NCBI RefSeq assembly: GCF_901709675.1
Contig: NC_051102.1
Coordinates: 1,084,912 to 1,148,911 of the forward strand
DNA: 64,000 bases
Reading direction: 5' to 3'
Origin: Syngnathus acus
Lineage: Eukaryota; Chordata; Actinopteri; Syngnathiformes; Syngnathidae
Shown here: piece after piece, positions 19,982-32,200 of the stretch
Layout: every line of letters starts with the position of its first letter
Numbering within the stretch: the stretch's first letter is position 1
The notes under the pieces: model-generated
Seen by the model: only the letters and a program-made list of their open reading frames with translations
Told to the model about the DNA's origin: nothing
Databases searched by the model: none
Program-made: the position numbers and the translations under genes

Positions 19982-22070
19982 CCGTATTTTCCGCCCTAAA
20001 AGGCGCACCGGGTTATAAGGCGCACCTTCAATGAACGGCCCATTTTAAAACTTTGTCCATATATAAGGCGCACCGGCTTATAAGGCGCATAAAATAGAAG
20101 CTATACTGCATCAAACTGAGGTTGACTAGGGTTGCGGTATGCATCCACTAGCCAATAACCAACGAGCCCTCTGTAAACAATCGCGTTTCTCAAACGATCT
20201 CCTATAAAATGATCAGAACTGACTAAAGTTCGATCTAACGCATTGGTACTACTTACCTATGTTTCCCTTCCATATCGATCCGTAGATTTACTCGAAACAT
20301 TAACAGAGCAGCCTATTTTGACATGAAATAGCCTGGTACGTATAGCAGCTATCGCAATAGCATTAGCCATCCGCAAAGTCTCACGAGCCTCAGCGAAGTG
20401 TAAACAATCGCGTTTCTCAAACGATCTCCTATAAAATGATCGGAACTGACTAAAGTTCGATCCAACGCATTGGTACTACTTACCTATGTTTCCCTTCCAT
20501 ATCGATCCGTAGATTTACTCGAAACATTAACAGAGCAGCCTATTTTGACATGAAATAGCCTGGTACGTATAGCAGCTATCGCAATAGCATTAGCCATCCG
20601 CAAAGTCTCACGAGCCTCACCTCGCAATCTCCCATGAGCCTCAGCAAAGTGTAAACAATCGCGTTTCTCAAACGATCTCCTATAAAATGATCGGAACTGA
20701 CTAAAGTTCGATCCAACGCATTGGTACTACTTACCTATGTTTCCCTTCCATATCGATCCGTAGATTTACTCGAAACATTAACAGAGCAGCCTATTTTGGC
20801 ATGAAATAGCCTGGTACGTATAGCAGCTATCGCAATAGCATTAGCCATCCGCAAAGTCTCACGAGCCTCACCTCGCAATCTCCCATGAGCCTCAGCAAAG
20901 TGTAAACAATCGCGTTTCTCAAACGATCTCCTATAAAATGATCGGAACTGACTAAAGTTCGATCTAACGCATTGGTACTACTTACCTATGTTTCCCTTCC
21001 ATATCGATCCGTAGATTTACTCGAAACATTAACAGAGCAGCCTATTTTGACATGAAATAGCCTGGTACGTATAGCAGCTATCGCAATAGCATTAGCCATC
21101 CGCAAAGTCTCACGAGCCTCACCTCGCAATCTCCCATGAGCCTCAGCAAAGTGTAAACAATCGCGTTTCTCAAACGATCTCCTATAAAATGATCGGAACT
21201 GACTAAAGTTCGATCTAACGCATTGGTACTACTTACCTATGTTTCCCTTCCATATCGATCCGTAGATTTACTCGAAACATTAACAGAGCAGCCTATTTTG
21301 ACATGAAATAGCCTGGTACGTATAGCAGCTATCGCAATAGCATTAGCCATCCGCAAAGTCTCACGAGCCTCACCTCGCAATCTCCCATGAGCCTCAACAA
21401 AGTGTAAACAATCGCGTTTCTCAAACGATCTCCTATAAAATGATCGGAACTGACTAAAGTTCGATCCAACGCATTGGTACTACTTACCTATGTTTCCCTT
21501 CCATATCGATCCGTAGATTTACTCGAAACATTAACAGAGCAGCCTATTTTGACATGAAATAGCCTGGTACGTATAGCAGCTATCGCAATAGCATTAGCCA
21601 TCCGCAAAGTCTCACGAGCCTCACCTCGCAATCTCCCATGAGCCTCAGCAAAGTGTAAACAATCGCGTTTCTCAAACGATCTCCTATAAAATGATCGGAA
21701 CTGACTAAAGTTCGATCTAACGCATTGGTACTACTTACCTATGTTTCCCTTCCATATCGATCCGTAGATTTACTCGAAACATTAACAGAGCAGCCTATTT
21801 TGACAGGAAATAGCCTCGCGGGTACAACAGCTATTCGGTGACGCCCCCTGACTACAGTTGCCGTAATGCTGGGAAGCGATGCGACCTTGTAATTTATTAG
21901 TCGTACTAAAACGTACTGAAACATTTTGGCAGAGCACTGTGTACAACCAGTATGGATCAACAAATTCATCAGTTGATCCATATATAAGGCGCACTGGCCT
22001 ATAAGGCGCACTGTCGGCTTTTGAGAAAATTTTAGGTTTTTAGGTGCGCCTTTTAGGGCGGAAAATACGG
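19982..22070. mobile_element. Tc1/mariner-type MITE carrying an internal satellite
   Basis: Perfect terminal inverted repeats of about 28 bp (left end CCGTATTTTCCGCCCTAAAA) are flanked by TA at 19980-19981 and 22071-22072. Subterminal copies of TATAAGGCGCACC match the family of the smaller element at 23217-23628. A normal copy of this family is a few hundred bases; this one is 2089 bp because of the array at 20161-21820. Confidence 0.9.
20161..21820. repeat. 251-bp tandem satellite, seven copies
   Basis: The marker GTTTCCCTTCCATATCGATC occurs at 20261, 20488, 20739, 20990, 21241, 21492 and 21743, giving spacings of 227 and then five times exactly 251. The first unit lacks 24 bp around CTCACCTCGCAATCTCCCAT. 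Units differ by only one or a few substitutions. The whole array is contained in the MITE. Confidence 0.97.
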
Positions 22071-22111
22071 TAATAAAAAAAATGCTTACGATAGACAATT
22101 TGAGCCAGACA

Positions 22112-22117
22112 TTTATT
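22112..22117 (-). promoter_or_regulatory. Possible myo7b polyadenylation signal
   Basis: AATAAA on the minus strand lies about 155 bases past the myosin stop codon, just outside the MITE. Its position is right for a short 3' UTR. Confidence 0.5.
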
Positions 22118-22272
22118 GCGTTCATAATTTATGATCTTGGTCAAACAATACAGGAAAATATTCATATATTCAAAATGACAGTATGAATTGGAATTATGAG
22201 AAAGACAAAAGAAAACCTGGAATATTCTTGCCTTGTTATGAGGTCAAATGAGTTTTTGTTAATCACAGCAGC

Positions 22273-23119
22273 TCAAGTAAAAATGTGGTTTTTGGATTGG
22301 AAGGCCTGCCTTTGCCTTTCATACATCCTGACATACGATCTGAGAAGGTCCTCCATCGTGTGACCCTGAAACATGGTAGACCAGTTATGAGAAATTGAAA
22401 AACATGATATTAACATGGGAGAAATGATTGGGATGCTTACCTGCGATGTTTCACAGACAAAGACGTTCCCTCGGACCACGGTGCCGATGGTCATCTTGAA
22501 GTAGTCGCCTTTGCTGTGGCACTCTGTGATGCGACTGAATGGATGCATGACCAGCAACTCCTGCGAGGTTCATAAGTCATTTTTGGTCACCAATGTTAAA
22601 AAACAAAAAGTGTGGCAATAAACAGCATGTTTAAAAAAATAAATAAAAATTGAGCCGGGTCTCACTTGCCAACGCGAGTGTGCATACCTTTGACTTTGGG
22701 TCGATTAAGCTTACACCTTGCTTGCTGATAGCAATCCAAACTGTACTTGGGTAGCTTGACTCACATGTTTGCTGCAAAAATGGAAATGTCATCATGGAAA
22801 TGTCATCATGAATCATCTACACCAGGGGTGCTCAATACGTCGATCGCGATCGACCGGTCGATCGCCAAGCCACTATTGGTCGATCGCGTGATAATTTTGT
22901 TTTTTTTTCCGCACTTGACACTTGTACAAACAACGGCGCTAACAACACAACACAAACACGCTAGCTTGCGAGTTCCCTCCAATTGTCAGAACCCTGTTAT
23001 TTCTCTTAAACTTAAGAAAGGGTATAAAAATGAGTGGGGCAGCTGGCCATAGTAAGAAGTATCACTTTCATAGGGAATGGGAGTAGGACTTTTTCTTCAC
23101 GATGACATATAGTATATAG

Positions 23120-23153
<34 letters not shown>

Positions 23154-23160
23154 GTATATA

Positions 23161-23218
<58 letters not shown>

Positions 23219-26200
23219 GTATTTTCCGGACTATAAGGCGCACCTAAAAACCTAAAATTTTCTCAAAAGCAGACAGTGCGCCTTATAGTCTGGTGCGCCT
23301 TATATATGGACCAAATTCCTAAATTTAAACTGGCCCGAAGCATTGTGTCATGAAATCAATCATAAGTGGCCCGCTGAAGACTATGAATCATGAATCAAAA
23401 AGACTATGGATCATTATTTTGTGATTATAAAGTAACTTGTTGCGTCTGAAGTTGAAATAAAAAAGATAAAATGGAGAATGATTTGATTTGGTTGAAAAAT
23501 CTGACATGATGCATTAATGGTGCGCCTTATAGTCCGGTGCGCCTTATATAAGGACAAAGTTTTAAAATGGGCCATTCATTGAAGGTGCGCCTTATAGTCC
23601 GGTGCGCCTTATAGTCCGGAAAATACGGTATATATATATAAAATTCTTTTTTTTTTTAGTGGGTAGATCTTTGTGACTTGGTCATTTCAAAAGTAGCTCG
23701 CGAGCTCAAAAGGTTTGCCCACCCCTGATCTACACAATTTGCATACACGCTAGAATTACCTGCAGGCGGGCGACTAATGTGTCTTTCATCCTCACAACTT
23801 ACTTTAACTTCAAAGAAGGTACAGCCAAAGGTTGGCCAGCTGGCTATGGCTTGCAGGAAGGCAATTTTGCATTCCTCCACTGTGATGCCACTCTGCTTGT
23901 TGTAGGATGACATGATGTGCTGCAAGAGCAAGCAAAATGACACGCAATTTATTTTCACTGGGATATAAAGCAGTCAAGTTGAGCATATGCATCCACTTGG
24001 CCCCGTCCCCTTTGGAACGCTCCCTTCCCATGCATCCTCAGTTACCTTCTTCCATTCCTCCGGAGATGCACTTTGGATCTGGTCAGCAGGGAGCAGGTTT
24101 TTCAGCATTTTGGGGATCATGACAAACTGTGACCTGTCAGAATCCACTTTGGCTCTGAAAAGCAGCCCACCAAGGTTGATGATATCCTCTTTGGTGCATT
24201 TGTGATACCCCGTGAGGTATTTGGGCATCTCCTTTATGGTGGCATTTGATAAAATGTATAAGTCGAAAATGATTCATTACAACCTGGAGCGCAAGAGAGT
24301 GTGAGTTTTGATACCTGCGGGAAATGGAAGGTGAGGTCTGCAACCAAGTCTTTACCTGGCAGCACATTGAACCAGAGCTTCCTCTTAAAAATTAGAGCGT
24401 AGGCTAAGTTGACCGCTAAGGAAAAAGTCAATTAGAAACAAGCTAAGATAGACAGAGTCAAAAGAGTGTGTCGTCACGATGCCTTACTTTCTCTCACTTT
24501 TTTCCCTTTCTTTGAAATATTAGTCGCCTCTCGTAAACTGTCAAATAAATATTCCTGCTCAGTCAAGCTCAGTATCTGAAGTTAGAAGGAGAAAGCACTT
24601 TATACCACCTTGTCCTTGTTTACCACTTAAGGCTAAACTTGCAAACCTTATTTGTTGTTTTCAAATAGAGGCCGTAGCCGTCTGGTGAGGTCAGTTTTAG
24701 CTGAGAAGCAATACTGTAGCACAAATCTTGGATTGTGGTCGTCGATGTCACCTCGAATAACTGTAAAAAGAAAAAAAAAGGAACATTTTGTTTTCTTCTT
24801 TCAATTGCCAAGATGGATATGGAATCCATTTGAACGATATAAATTGTATGTTTAAATCCAGGAGAGGTTTAGGACTTACATCGTTTGTGTCATTCGGGAA
24901 GTGAATTTTATGGAAAATGTGAGTGCTGTTCTGCTTGATGGCATCTACTTCGACCAGAGGTGGAGGATGTTTCCTGGGTTCCTTACTGAGCATATCAAAC
25001 ATGACGAGACAAAAAGTTCAAAGCTTATATGACAGTTTGTGACAGTGTAAATATCCAAACGTAAATCAAGTGCTGCCCGACCTGCACATCTGCTGCAGCC
25101 TCTGGAGACATCCTGCAGCCAGTGGTTCTCTGGGTCGTGACTCCAGGAAGCGCTGAGCGTGTCTCATCAAGTCGTGACTGGGAGGAAACAAGCCTGAACA
25201 CAACCACAACAGCTGCCATCCGCGCTCCATGCTCAACCTGCGGGGAGCAAATATTCATCAATGTGGTGACGCTATTGCAATACAAAGCAAAATACAAACT
25301 ACCTGTTGTCGTTATTGGTCATTTGTCTCATGATCTGGCAGTAGATCTCATCCTGCAGAAGCTCATGTTGCGTAGCAGGGCCGAAGATCTGGTCAGTCAA
25401 CTCTAATGGACTGCGAACCTGTTTGATGGGGTAGTCGCCCATGTACTTCAAAATAGGTAGCGACCAACGTCAAGGACTCACTCAGACAGTCATCAGAACA
25501 AAATCTGCATTGTTTAACGCCAACGCTGTTATTAAAGCAGATGTTGCAACGGCAGTTGTTTATGAGGATATCAGTGAAGGAATTGCAGGCGATGGAGTTC
25601 AGCTCAGAGTTGCGGACCAGACTCTTCATGAGTGGCTGCCTCAGCAGTTCTCTTGAACACACCCACAGCCTTTCTTTACCTAGAGGTCTGTAAAAGTGTA
25701 TGAAAGATATTTATACAAATATTTTGGGTACTCATAAGAGCTGTTATTTTAAAACAGACAAAGGCATTGGAAACACTGCTGTTATAAAAAAAATATATGT
25801 ATAGAATGTATTTATTATTTAGCGCATAGTCTGATTTTTTTCTAATTAAATCCATTTATTCTATAACTGCAAATTTTGGTGATGTCACCACTGATTCTGA
25901 GAACTCCTTTACAGTCATGTTGAATGGAGTTGACCAAGTTCTGGAACTTTTGGAAAAAAAACAAAACGTGACGCCAAGCTGTCCGCAAGAAGTCGATAGT
26001 AAAACATGGTGGCCATGTATCATGATACAGGGATGGTGGATCACTTTGAAACAGAAAATCTGAAAAGGTCATTATTGTAAAAATAAAAATGCTGTTTCTG
26101 ACTGTGCATTGTATCAGGTGCTATAAGTTGATCAACTGCAAGCACAAGAAATGCAAAGCAGTTCTTAGAATGACTGATTATGCAACAGAATAATTGTTCA

Positions 26201-29200
26201 ATGATTAACAGGAAAGCCATGCAAATTTGCGAAATCAACTGACATCCTTCTTGTGAACGACTGCATTTTAACGTAAATTGCGCATACGTCCAGCAATTGA
26301 ACAACATTAAGTTTAGTGTTTGTACAGCACTTAAAAAGAAAATCACCTAAAATGGTCAAGTGCAAACTCTCTTAGAGAGATAGGAGCAACCGTTTCTTCT
26401 CTTTGGGGCCCAATTTGTGTCATGGATGATTCCCTCTGGTGTGGACTGAGCAGCTCCTGATAGTGTCAATGAAACGAAAATGAAGCTTCATTTGTTGTAG
26501 ACCACTTTCAATCATTATCAGTAGATATCATTTGGAATTTGGCCCAAAGGTTGCAACACAATACCTCTTGGCCAAATAAAACCTTATTTGATATACAGTA
26601 CCATCATGTCATCAGTGGGTCTGCTGAGTGTTGGAAGAAACTGCAATGCATTCTTATAGACAAGACCACTGATATTCGTCTTCTGATTTGTAGCTTTGAC
26701 CACATTCTTGTTAGAGGATTTTTTATCCTTTTCTACCAACAAGAGGTCTCCTTGTTTACAGATCAAGAATAAGGGATCATCTGTTGGGGTGGGCACAGAG
26801 GTAAGAGTTTCTTCATGTTTGTGTTTGTTAGTTTACTAAAAATGCTACAAACTCCTACCTGATTTATTGGAATCCTGCTGGGCGAGTGCAAACACCGAGC
26901 GAGCTCGTAGTCCACTCAAGTTTTGCTCAACAAGTGCGGCCATGTCATCAGCTTCGCCACACATTAGGACAAATTCACCTCGAATTGTCACTACACTCAC
27001 CAACTGGTTACTAAAAAGCCCAACATTAAGCGTGTTTTACCAAAAATGATAACGCTTGTCAGCAAAAAGGCAAATATGAACCATACCTCAACATTCTGAC
27101 TTCTTTTATCTCCACATAAGGCAACTCAAGGAGTTTCTTGTCTCTTCCATCCATGAAGAAAATGCCATTCCAGTTTACAGCCACGACAAACTTGCTTTTG
27201 GGTAAAGTTGGTCCTGTGGACATACAGCGGCGCCTTGACTTACCGTAATTTTCGGACTATAAGTCGCGTTTTTTTTCATAGTTTGGGTGGGGGGGCGACT
27301 TATACAGAGGAGCGACTTATATGTAAATTGTTTCACAAATTTTCAAAATAAAAAAAAAAAAAGTGAAACCGCGATAAACAAACCGCGATGTAGCAAGGGA
27401 TTACTGTAATTTGAATTTCAAGTGACGTCAGCAGCGCGGCGCGGCAGTTGTTTACATAAAGGACAAAGATTCGATCATGGGATGACAAAGATGACGAAGG
27501 GCCCCACGTACTACCGGCATCATTAGCAGCTTTGTTTCTAAGTGACACGGAGGATGAAGAGTTTGAAGGATTTAAGGATTTGGAGTGACACAGAAGGTTT
27601 GAAAAACTATTATGGCTTTTACGCACGCCCGGTCCTACTCTACGGAGCTCTCTTTCACCTCCGTGGATGGAAGTCGGGGGCCGGCGCTCGGCCGGGTGGC
27701 TGCCCGGGGACGGTGGATGGGGCTCGGACATTGCTTTTACGCACGCCCGGTCCTACTCTACGGAGCTCTCTTTCACCTCCGTGGATTGAAGTCGGGGGCC
27801 GGTGCTCGGCCGGGTGGCTGTCCGGGGATGGGGGATGGGGCTCGGACATGGCTTTTACGAACGCCCAGTCCTATTCTATGGAGCTCTCTTCCACCTCCGT
27901 GGCTGGAAGTGCCACCTCCGGGGATGGAACACGCCACCACACGCCTGGAAGTTTGTTTTGTTAAATAAAGAGCCGTTTACCAAACCCACGTCTTTCCTTG
28001 TACTTTGTTAACGCTACAATATAGTTATATGCTAGATCTGTGGAATAACGATGATGCTGACATCAGGGCGCACGCGCGGCGTTGTTGACAAAGGACGAGG
28101 AATTTGATCGATGGATTTAATGATTTGGAGTGACACAGATGGTTTGATAATATTATTGCTTATGTAATAGTTATTTGATACATAATTTATATATCGTTAT
28201 ATGGGCCTGTGGAATATTTTGAAGTGCAAGCGCCGTCAGCGGCGCACACCCATTGTTGACAAAGGACGATCGATGGATTTAATGAATTGGAGTGACACAG
28301 ATGGTTTTATAAACGTGTTATTTATGTAATAGTTATTTGAATAACTCTGAATGTTACGTCAGGCCCGTTCTCAGCTCTTCGTTTGTGTTTATGTCACGTT
28401 AGCATACCTATCGTTTAGCCTGTTGTTGCTCGTTCATGTCTGTTCTTGGTGTTGGATTTTGTCGAATAAATTTCCCCCAAAATGCGACTTATACTCCGGA
28501 GTGACTTATATGTGTTCTTTCACGTTATTGTGCGTTTTATGGCTAATGCGACCTATATTCCGGAGCGACTTTTAGTCCGAAAATTACGGTACTAGTTTAA
28601 TTTGTTAATGTGACCACACTTACAAGTATAAACATCAGTATCTCAAATCATCATTCCCAATTAAAAATGAATGAAAATGCCATTACGTAATCTGTTGCAG
28701 CCCCACGTCGTAATCTTGCTGTGCATACGTTGGCCACCAGGGGCATAATAATACAGGCATACATGAGGAAGAGTTTTCCAACTTAGGAAGCACGAGTATT
28801 TTTGTTTTTTTGTTTGTACAGGATAAACTGCATACCTCTGAGTATTGTTACACTTTCTGTCTACACGTGTTGCTGCACCGTTTGTGTTCAAATACCTGTT
28901 GCTTAAAAGGTTATAACACTGCTGCATTTATATTGTTTGTTAGCCAATTTGCATTGTGTTTTAGCATTAAGCTAGCATACTATATAAGTGTGTGCATGTT
29001 GACTAACCTGACGTCATTGTAACGTCATAAAACTTGGAGAAGTAGACTGGCCAATCCACTCGAGCACAGTCGACAAGTTCTCCTTTTACAACCTCTTTGC
29101 TCATGGTCCCCTTTGTGTAAGCACCCTGTGGAAAAGGGACAGAAAATACTTAAGACTTACACAACAAAATTTATGAAATATGCAGAATGCATCTTATTTA

Positions 29201-32200
29201 TGTTTGTATGTGATGTCTGCACACATACTGATTAGTGTAAGTGAGCACAACATATCTGGCATTAAAGCAGGGACAGGTAATACATTTTGTCCATCTTACC
29301 TGCAAGTACACTGAGCTGATGAGTTGGATCCATTTTGCCATGGATTTGCTCTCGATCAGATGTATAGCAATGCAGTCCTCAACCACCCTCTGGACATTCT
29401 CTTTGCTGTATATCGAGCCAAACTGGATATAATAGTGCATTGTAGCCAGCTGGATATATTCATCCTCCTGAGGGGAGCAATGTTGTTTTAGTGACTACCG
29501 TACACAAAGCACTTTTTGGTTTGGGGGTCAGAATATGGAGCATACACAGGAAACAAACCCAAATGTATATTTGTTTGCATACATTTATACCTGTCATATA
29601 ATGCGCCACTATAATTGACATGTGCTCACCTTCTCACACGTGTACTCTCCCGACTTGATGCCCTGAATGACCTGCTTGTAAATGAGATCGGTGCTGATGG
29701 AGTCTTGAGAGCAGTTGTGCCACGGCGTGAACAGCTCTTTGCGGACTGTGAACTGCACAGGGGTGTCCTTCTCATGCTTGCCCTGTCGCCTCATCTCCTG
29801 CTCACACTGTGACACAGCGTCCAACACATGCTTCCCGCAGCTGCCCAGAGACCACATCTGGAGTCCAAAGGTCAAAAAGATTAGAGTCCCTCTTAAGGTT
29901 GATGTGAGATTTAGCAAAGTCGGGCTTGAATCAAATCCCTCTCCTATTTACCAGAACGAGTAAAGCTCACTTTGTCAAAAAAACGAATGTAGAGGGAGAA
30001 TCCATAGGTGTCTCGCATATTAATCTTGTCAGCCACAGCTTGACAGACCTCGGCAGAGGTGGAGGCCGAGTCCAACTGCAAGCTGACATTACTGCCATCT
30101 ATCAGAGTCACGGTCATTTCTATAGGCTCCAAGGCTTTCACAGCCTGTCAACAGGGGAAAAAGTGAGTATTTTTGTTCATGAATGAAGACTCTTGCCACC
30201 ACCAAATTTATTTGCAACTCTACAATTAAACAGCTCAAGACAAGACATGATGTACCTGTAATTCCAGCCAACAGGGCAGCTCTTTTCTTTCTCCGTTGGC
30301 TTTGATGCGATGCAGGCGCTTACTACAATATTCAGCATAACCACTTGGCCCCTTGCGGATAAAGGTCTCCAAATACTGAAATCAGACACAATTAAAGTAA
30401 TCATTAAAAAAAAAAAAACTGCAGTAGGGAACCTAGTCAAGTGCCTGAATAAAAATGTACTCATGTTTAGCACACAATTGTAATGAATGGGTGTAATTCA
30501 ACTTTAATTGGATTTTGGCATTAGATAAGACTTTATTTTAAGTCCAGGTCTTATTCTTTTTATCTTTAAATATGTGACAGAGACACACTATTGTGCCACA
30601 AATGTCTTTTGTTATTCTTCCTCAGAATTTAACCATCAGTCGTGGAGTCAGTCTATTTGTAGTAGTTTCTAACGTGGCAGAAACAGACCTTGCTAAAGAG
30701 GTCTGTCGGGGGAAAGATCCCCAGACAGATGGACAGAAGGACCCATCCTTGCGTACGGCTCGCTCGGTTTTTATTGTTCGTCAGCTGCTTACAGATCTGA
30801 CAGTAAATCTCATCTCTGTGGGGGAACAAAAAACAGAAGAAAACAAGATAAACAATAGGCAATACATCATAGGAATACATGTAATAATATAATAACTAAA
30901 CAAATAATACATAAATAATAATACAAAAAAAAGAATGGATCTACTCCACATCTTGTGTCTTGTTGATAAGCTATTATAAAAATAAGCCATATTCACACCT
31001 TATTCCTTGTTTGGCTAGTGCATATCCAACAATAATGTGCAGTTTTTCCAGAAGAGAAAGTGGCCTGTCCAAAGTAGGACCTTCTCCAATCAAAACCTCC
31101 TCATCCTCCGCGAAGCTCTCCGGCTGGTTTGTGACAAAATGGAGATTATTCATTTCTAGTCAAAACCATAAATACGATTGGGGGTACGCAGACTGACCTC
31201 CTCAAGAATAGTCGAGGCCTTCCTGTTTCCGAGCTTTTTCTTGTTCTTCCTTAGTATTTTCTAAAAGATATGGAAATGTCAAGACCGAACTGTAATTTAT
31301 GCAGTAATGGGGATGGGTTAAATGCAGAGGACAAATTTCACCACACCCAGATGTGTGTGTGACAATCATTGGGACTTTAATCTTTAATCTTAAAGAGGGC
31401 TATTTGTAATACAATCATATCATTTGCTCCTTTTTAGAAATTTATTTTCCAGTCAGAGGCTTTCACATTTAGTCTGAAATATAATTAATTATGCTCAGAC
31501 TTAAAAAGACATTTTTTTAATTGAACACCCCAGAACTGTTAAATTTTCAAAATGAAAGGCTTCCCGTTGTTCCTTTCTTACCTGGTCGAGTCCCACCAAG
31601 CTGCTCAGCCTCCTGCCTTGCCTGTTAGGCAGATGGCGAGAAATGCTGAGAGAGGCCTGAGATGTGGCATCCTGAGACCTGGGCTCGGGAATGTCCCCCA
31701 TGAATCGGAGTATAATCCACCATATGGTCAGACAGGCCTTTGAGGTGGCGGGTGGGAAGGATGATGTCCAAATGGAGCAAACAAAATGCACATACTGTAC
31801 TTTGACTACTCACCAGCGTGTCACTCTCATCGTCGTGTTGCAGAAGAGGCTTCCTGAGTCTCTGATTTAGGATGTGTGTGTGGCTGGCATCACCCTGGAA
31901 GTGAAGAATGCTAAACTTGTAGAATGAATACTCGTCTGTGAGATCTTCAAACTCGTCTTCCTCTTCGTCGAATGATTGAGTCGGTGTTGTTGTGTCTGAG
32001 CCTGCAATGCTCATCTCAGACCTGGTCTCTGCTTTCTATAAAATTCAAATAAACACATGTCAGGCTGTATAGTTTTAAACTTGTTTTGCGTGAGTCACTC
32101 GACATCTTATCAAACCTCCATTTCCTCTGATTCCAATTCTTCATACTTTGTAATTGTCACAAGAGGTATGGGCATAATATTTCTTTCCTCTTCCACCAAA

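Larger units (their letters stand above)
22823..23727. mobile_element. hAT element with nested insertions
   Basis: It begins CAGGGGTGCTCAATACGTCG and ends GGTTTGCCCACCCCTG, flanked by the 8-bp duplication ATCTACAC (22815-22822 and 23728-23735). It sits in the myo7b intron 22772-23802. It contains a long TA run and a second MITE and has no intact transposase. Confidence 0.92.
22273..25687 (-). other. Second MyTH4-FERM tandem of myosin VII
   Basis: Exons 25687-25082 carry the second MyTH4 ([48 protein letters not shown]). The FERM follows, from VEVDAIKQN to the final [12 protein letters not shown] exon and the stop at 22273-22275. The junction inside the MyTH4 is the AT-AC intron at 25457-25571. 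Confidence 0.9.

Noticed and set aside
20161-21820. Possible CRISPR-like or gene array
   Set aside because: Units are 251 bp, directly abutting and without spacers; this is a satellite in a MITE of a vertebrate genome.
22631-22816. Alternative longer exon reading through 22688
   Set aside because: The donor GTATGC at 22687 gives the conserved SLIDPKSK end and the correct phase; the extension has no family match.
25842-26072. Minus-strand open frame as an extra myo7b exon
   Set aside because: It has no match to myosin VII. The flanking exons 26347-26456 and 25572-25687 join in phase without it.
27542-28011. Overlapping plus-strand frames with repeated [14 protein letters not shown]-like segments
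   Set aside because: The 118-bp repeat is not a multiple of three, so the same sequence is read in shifting frames; there is no splice or codon support.
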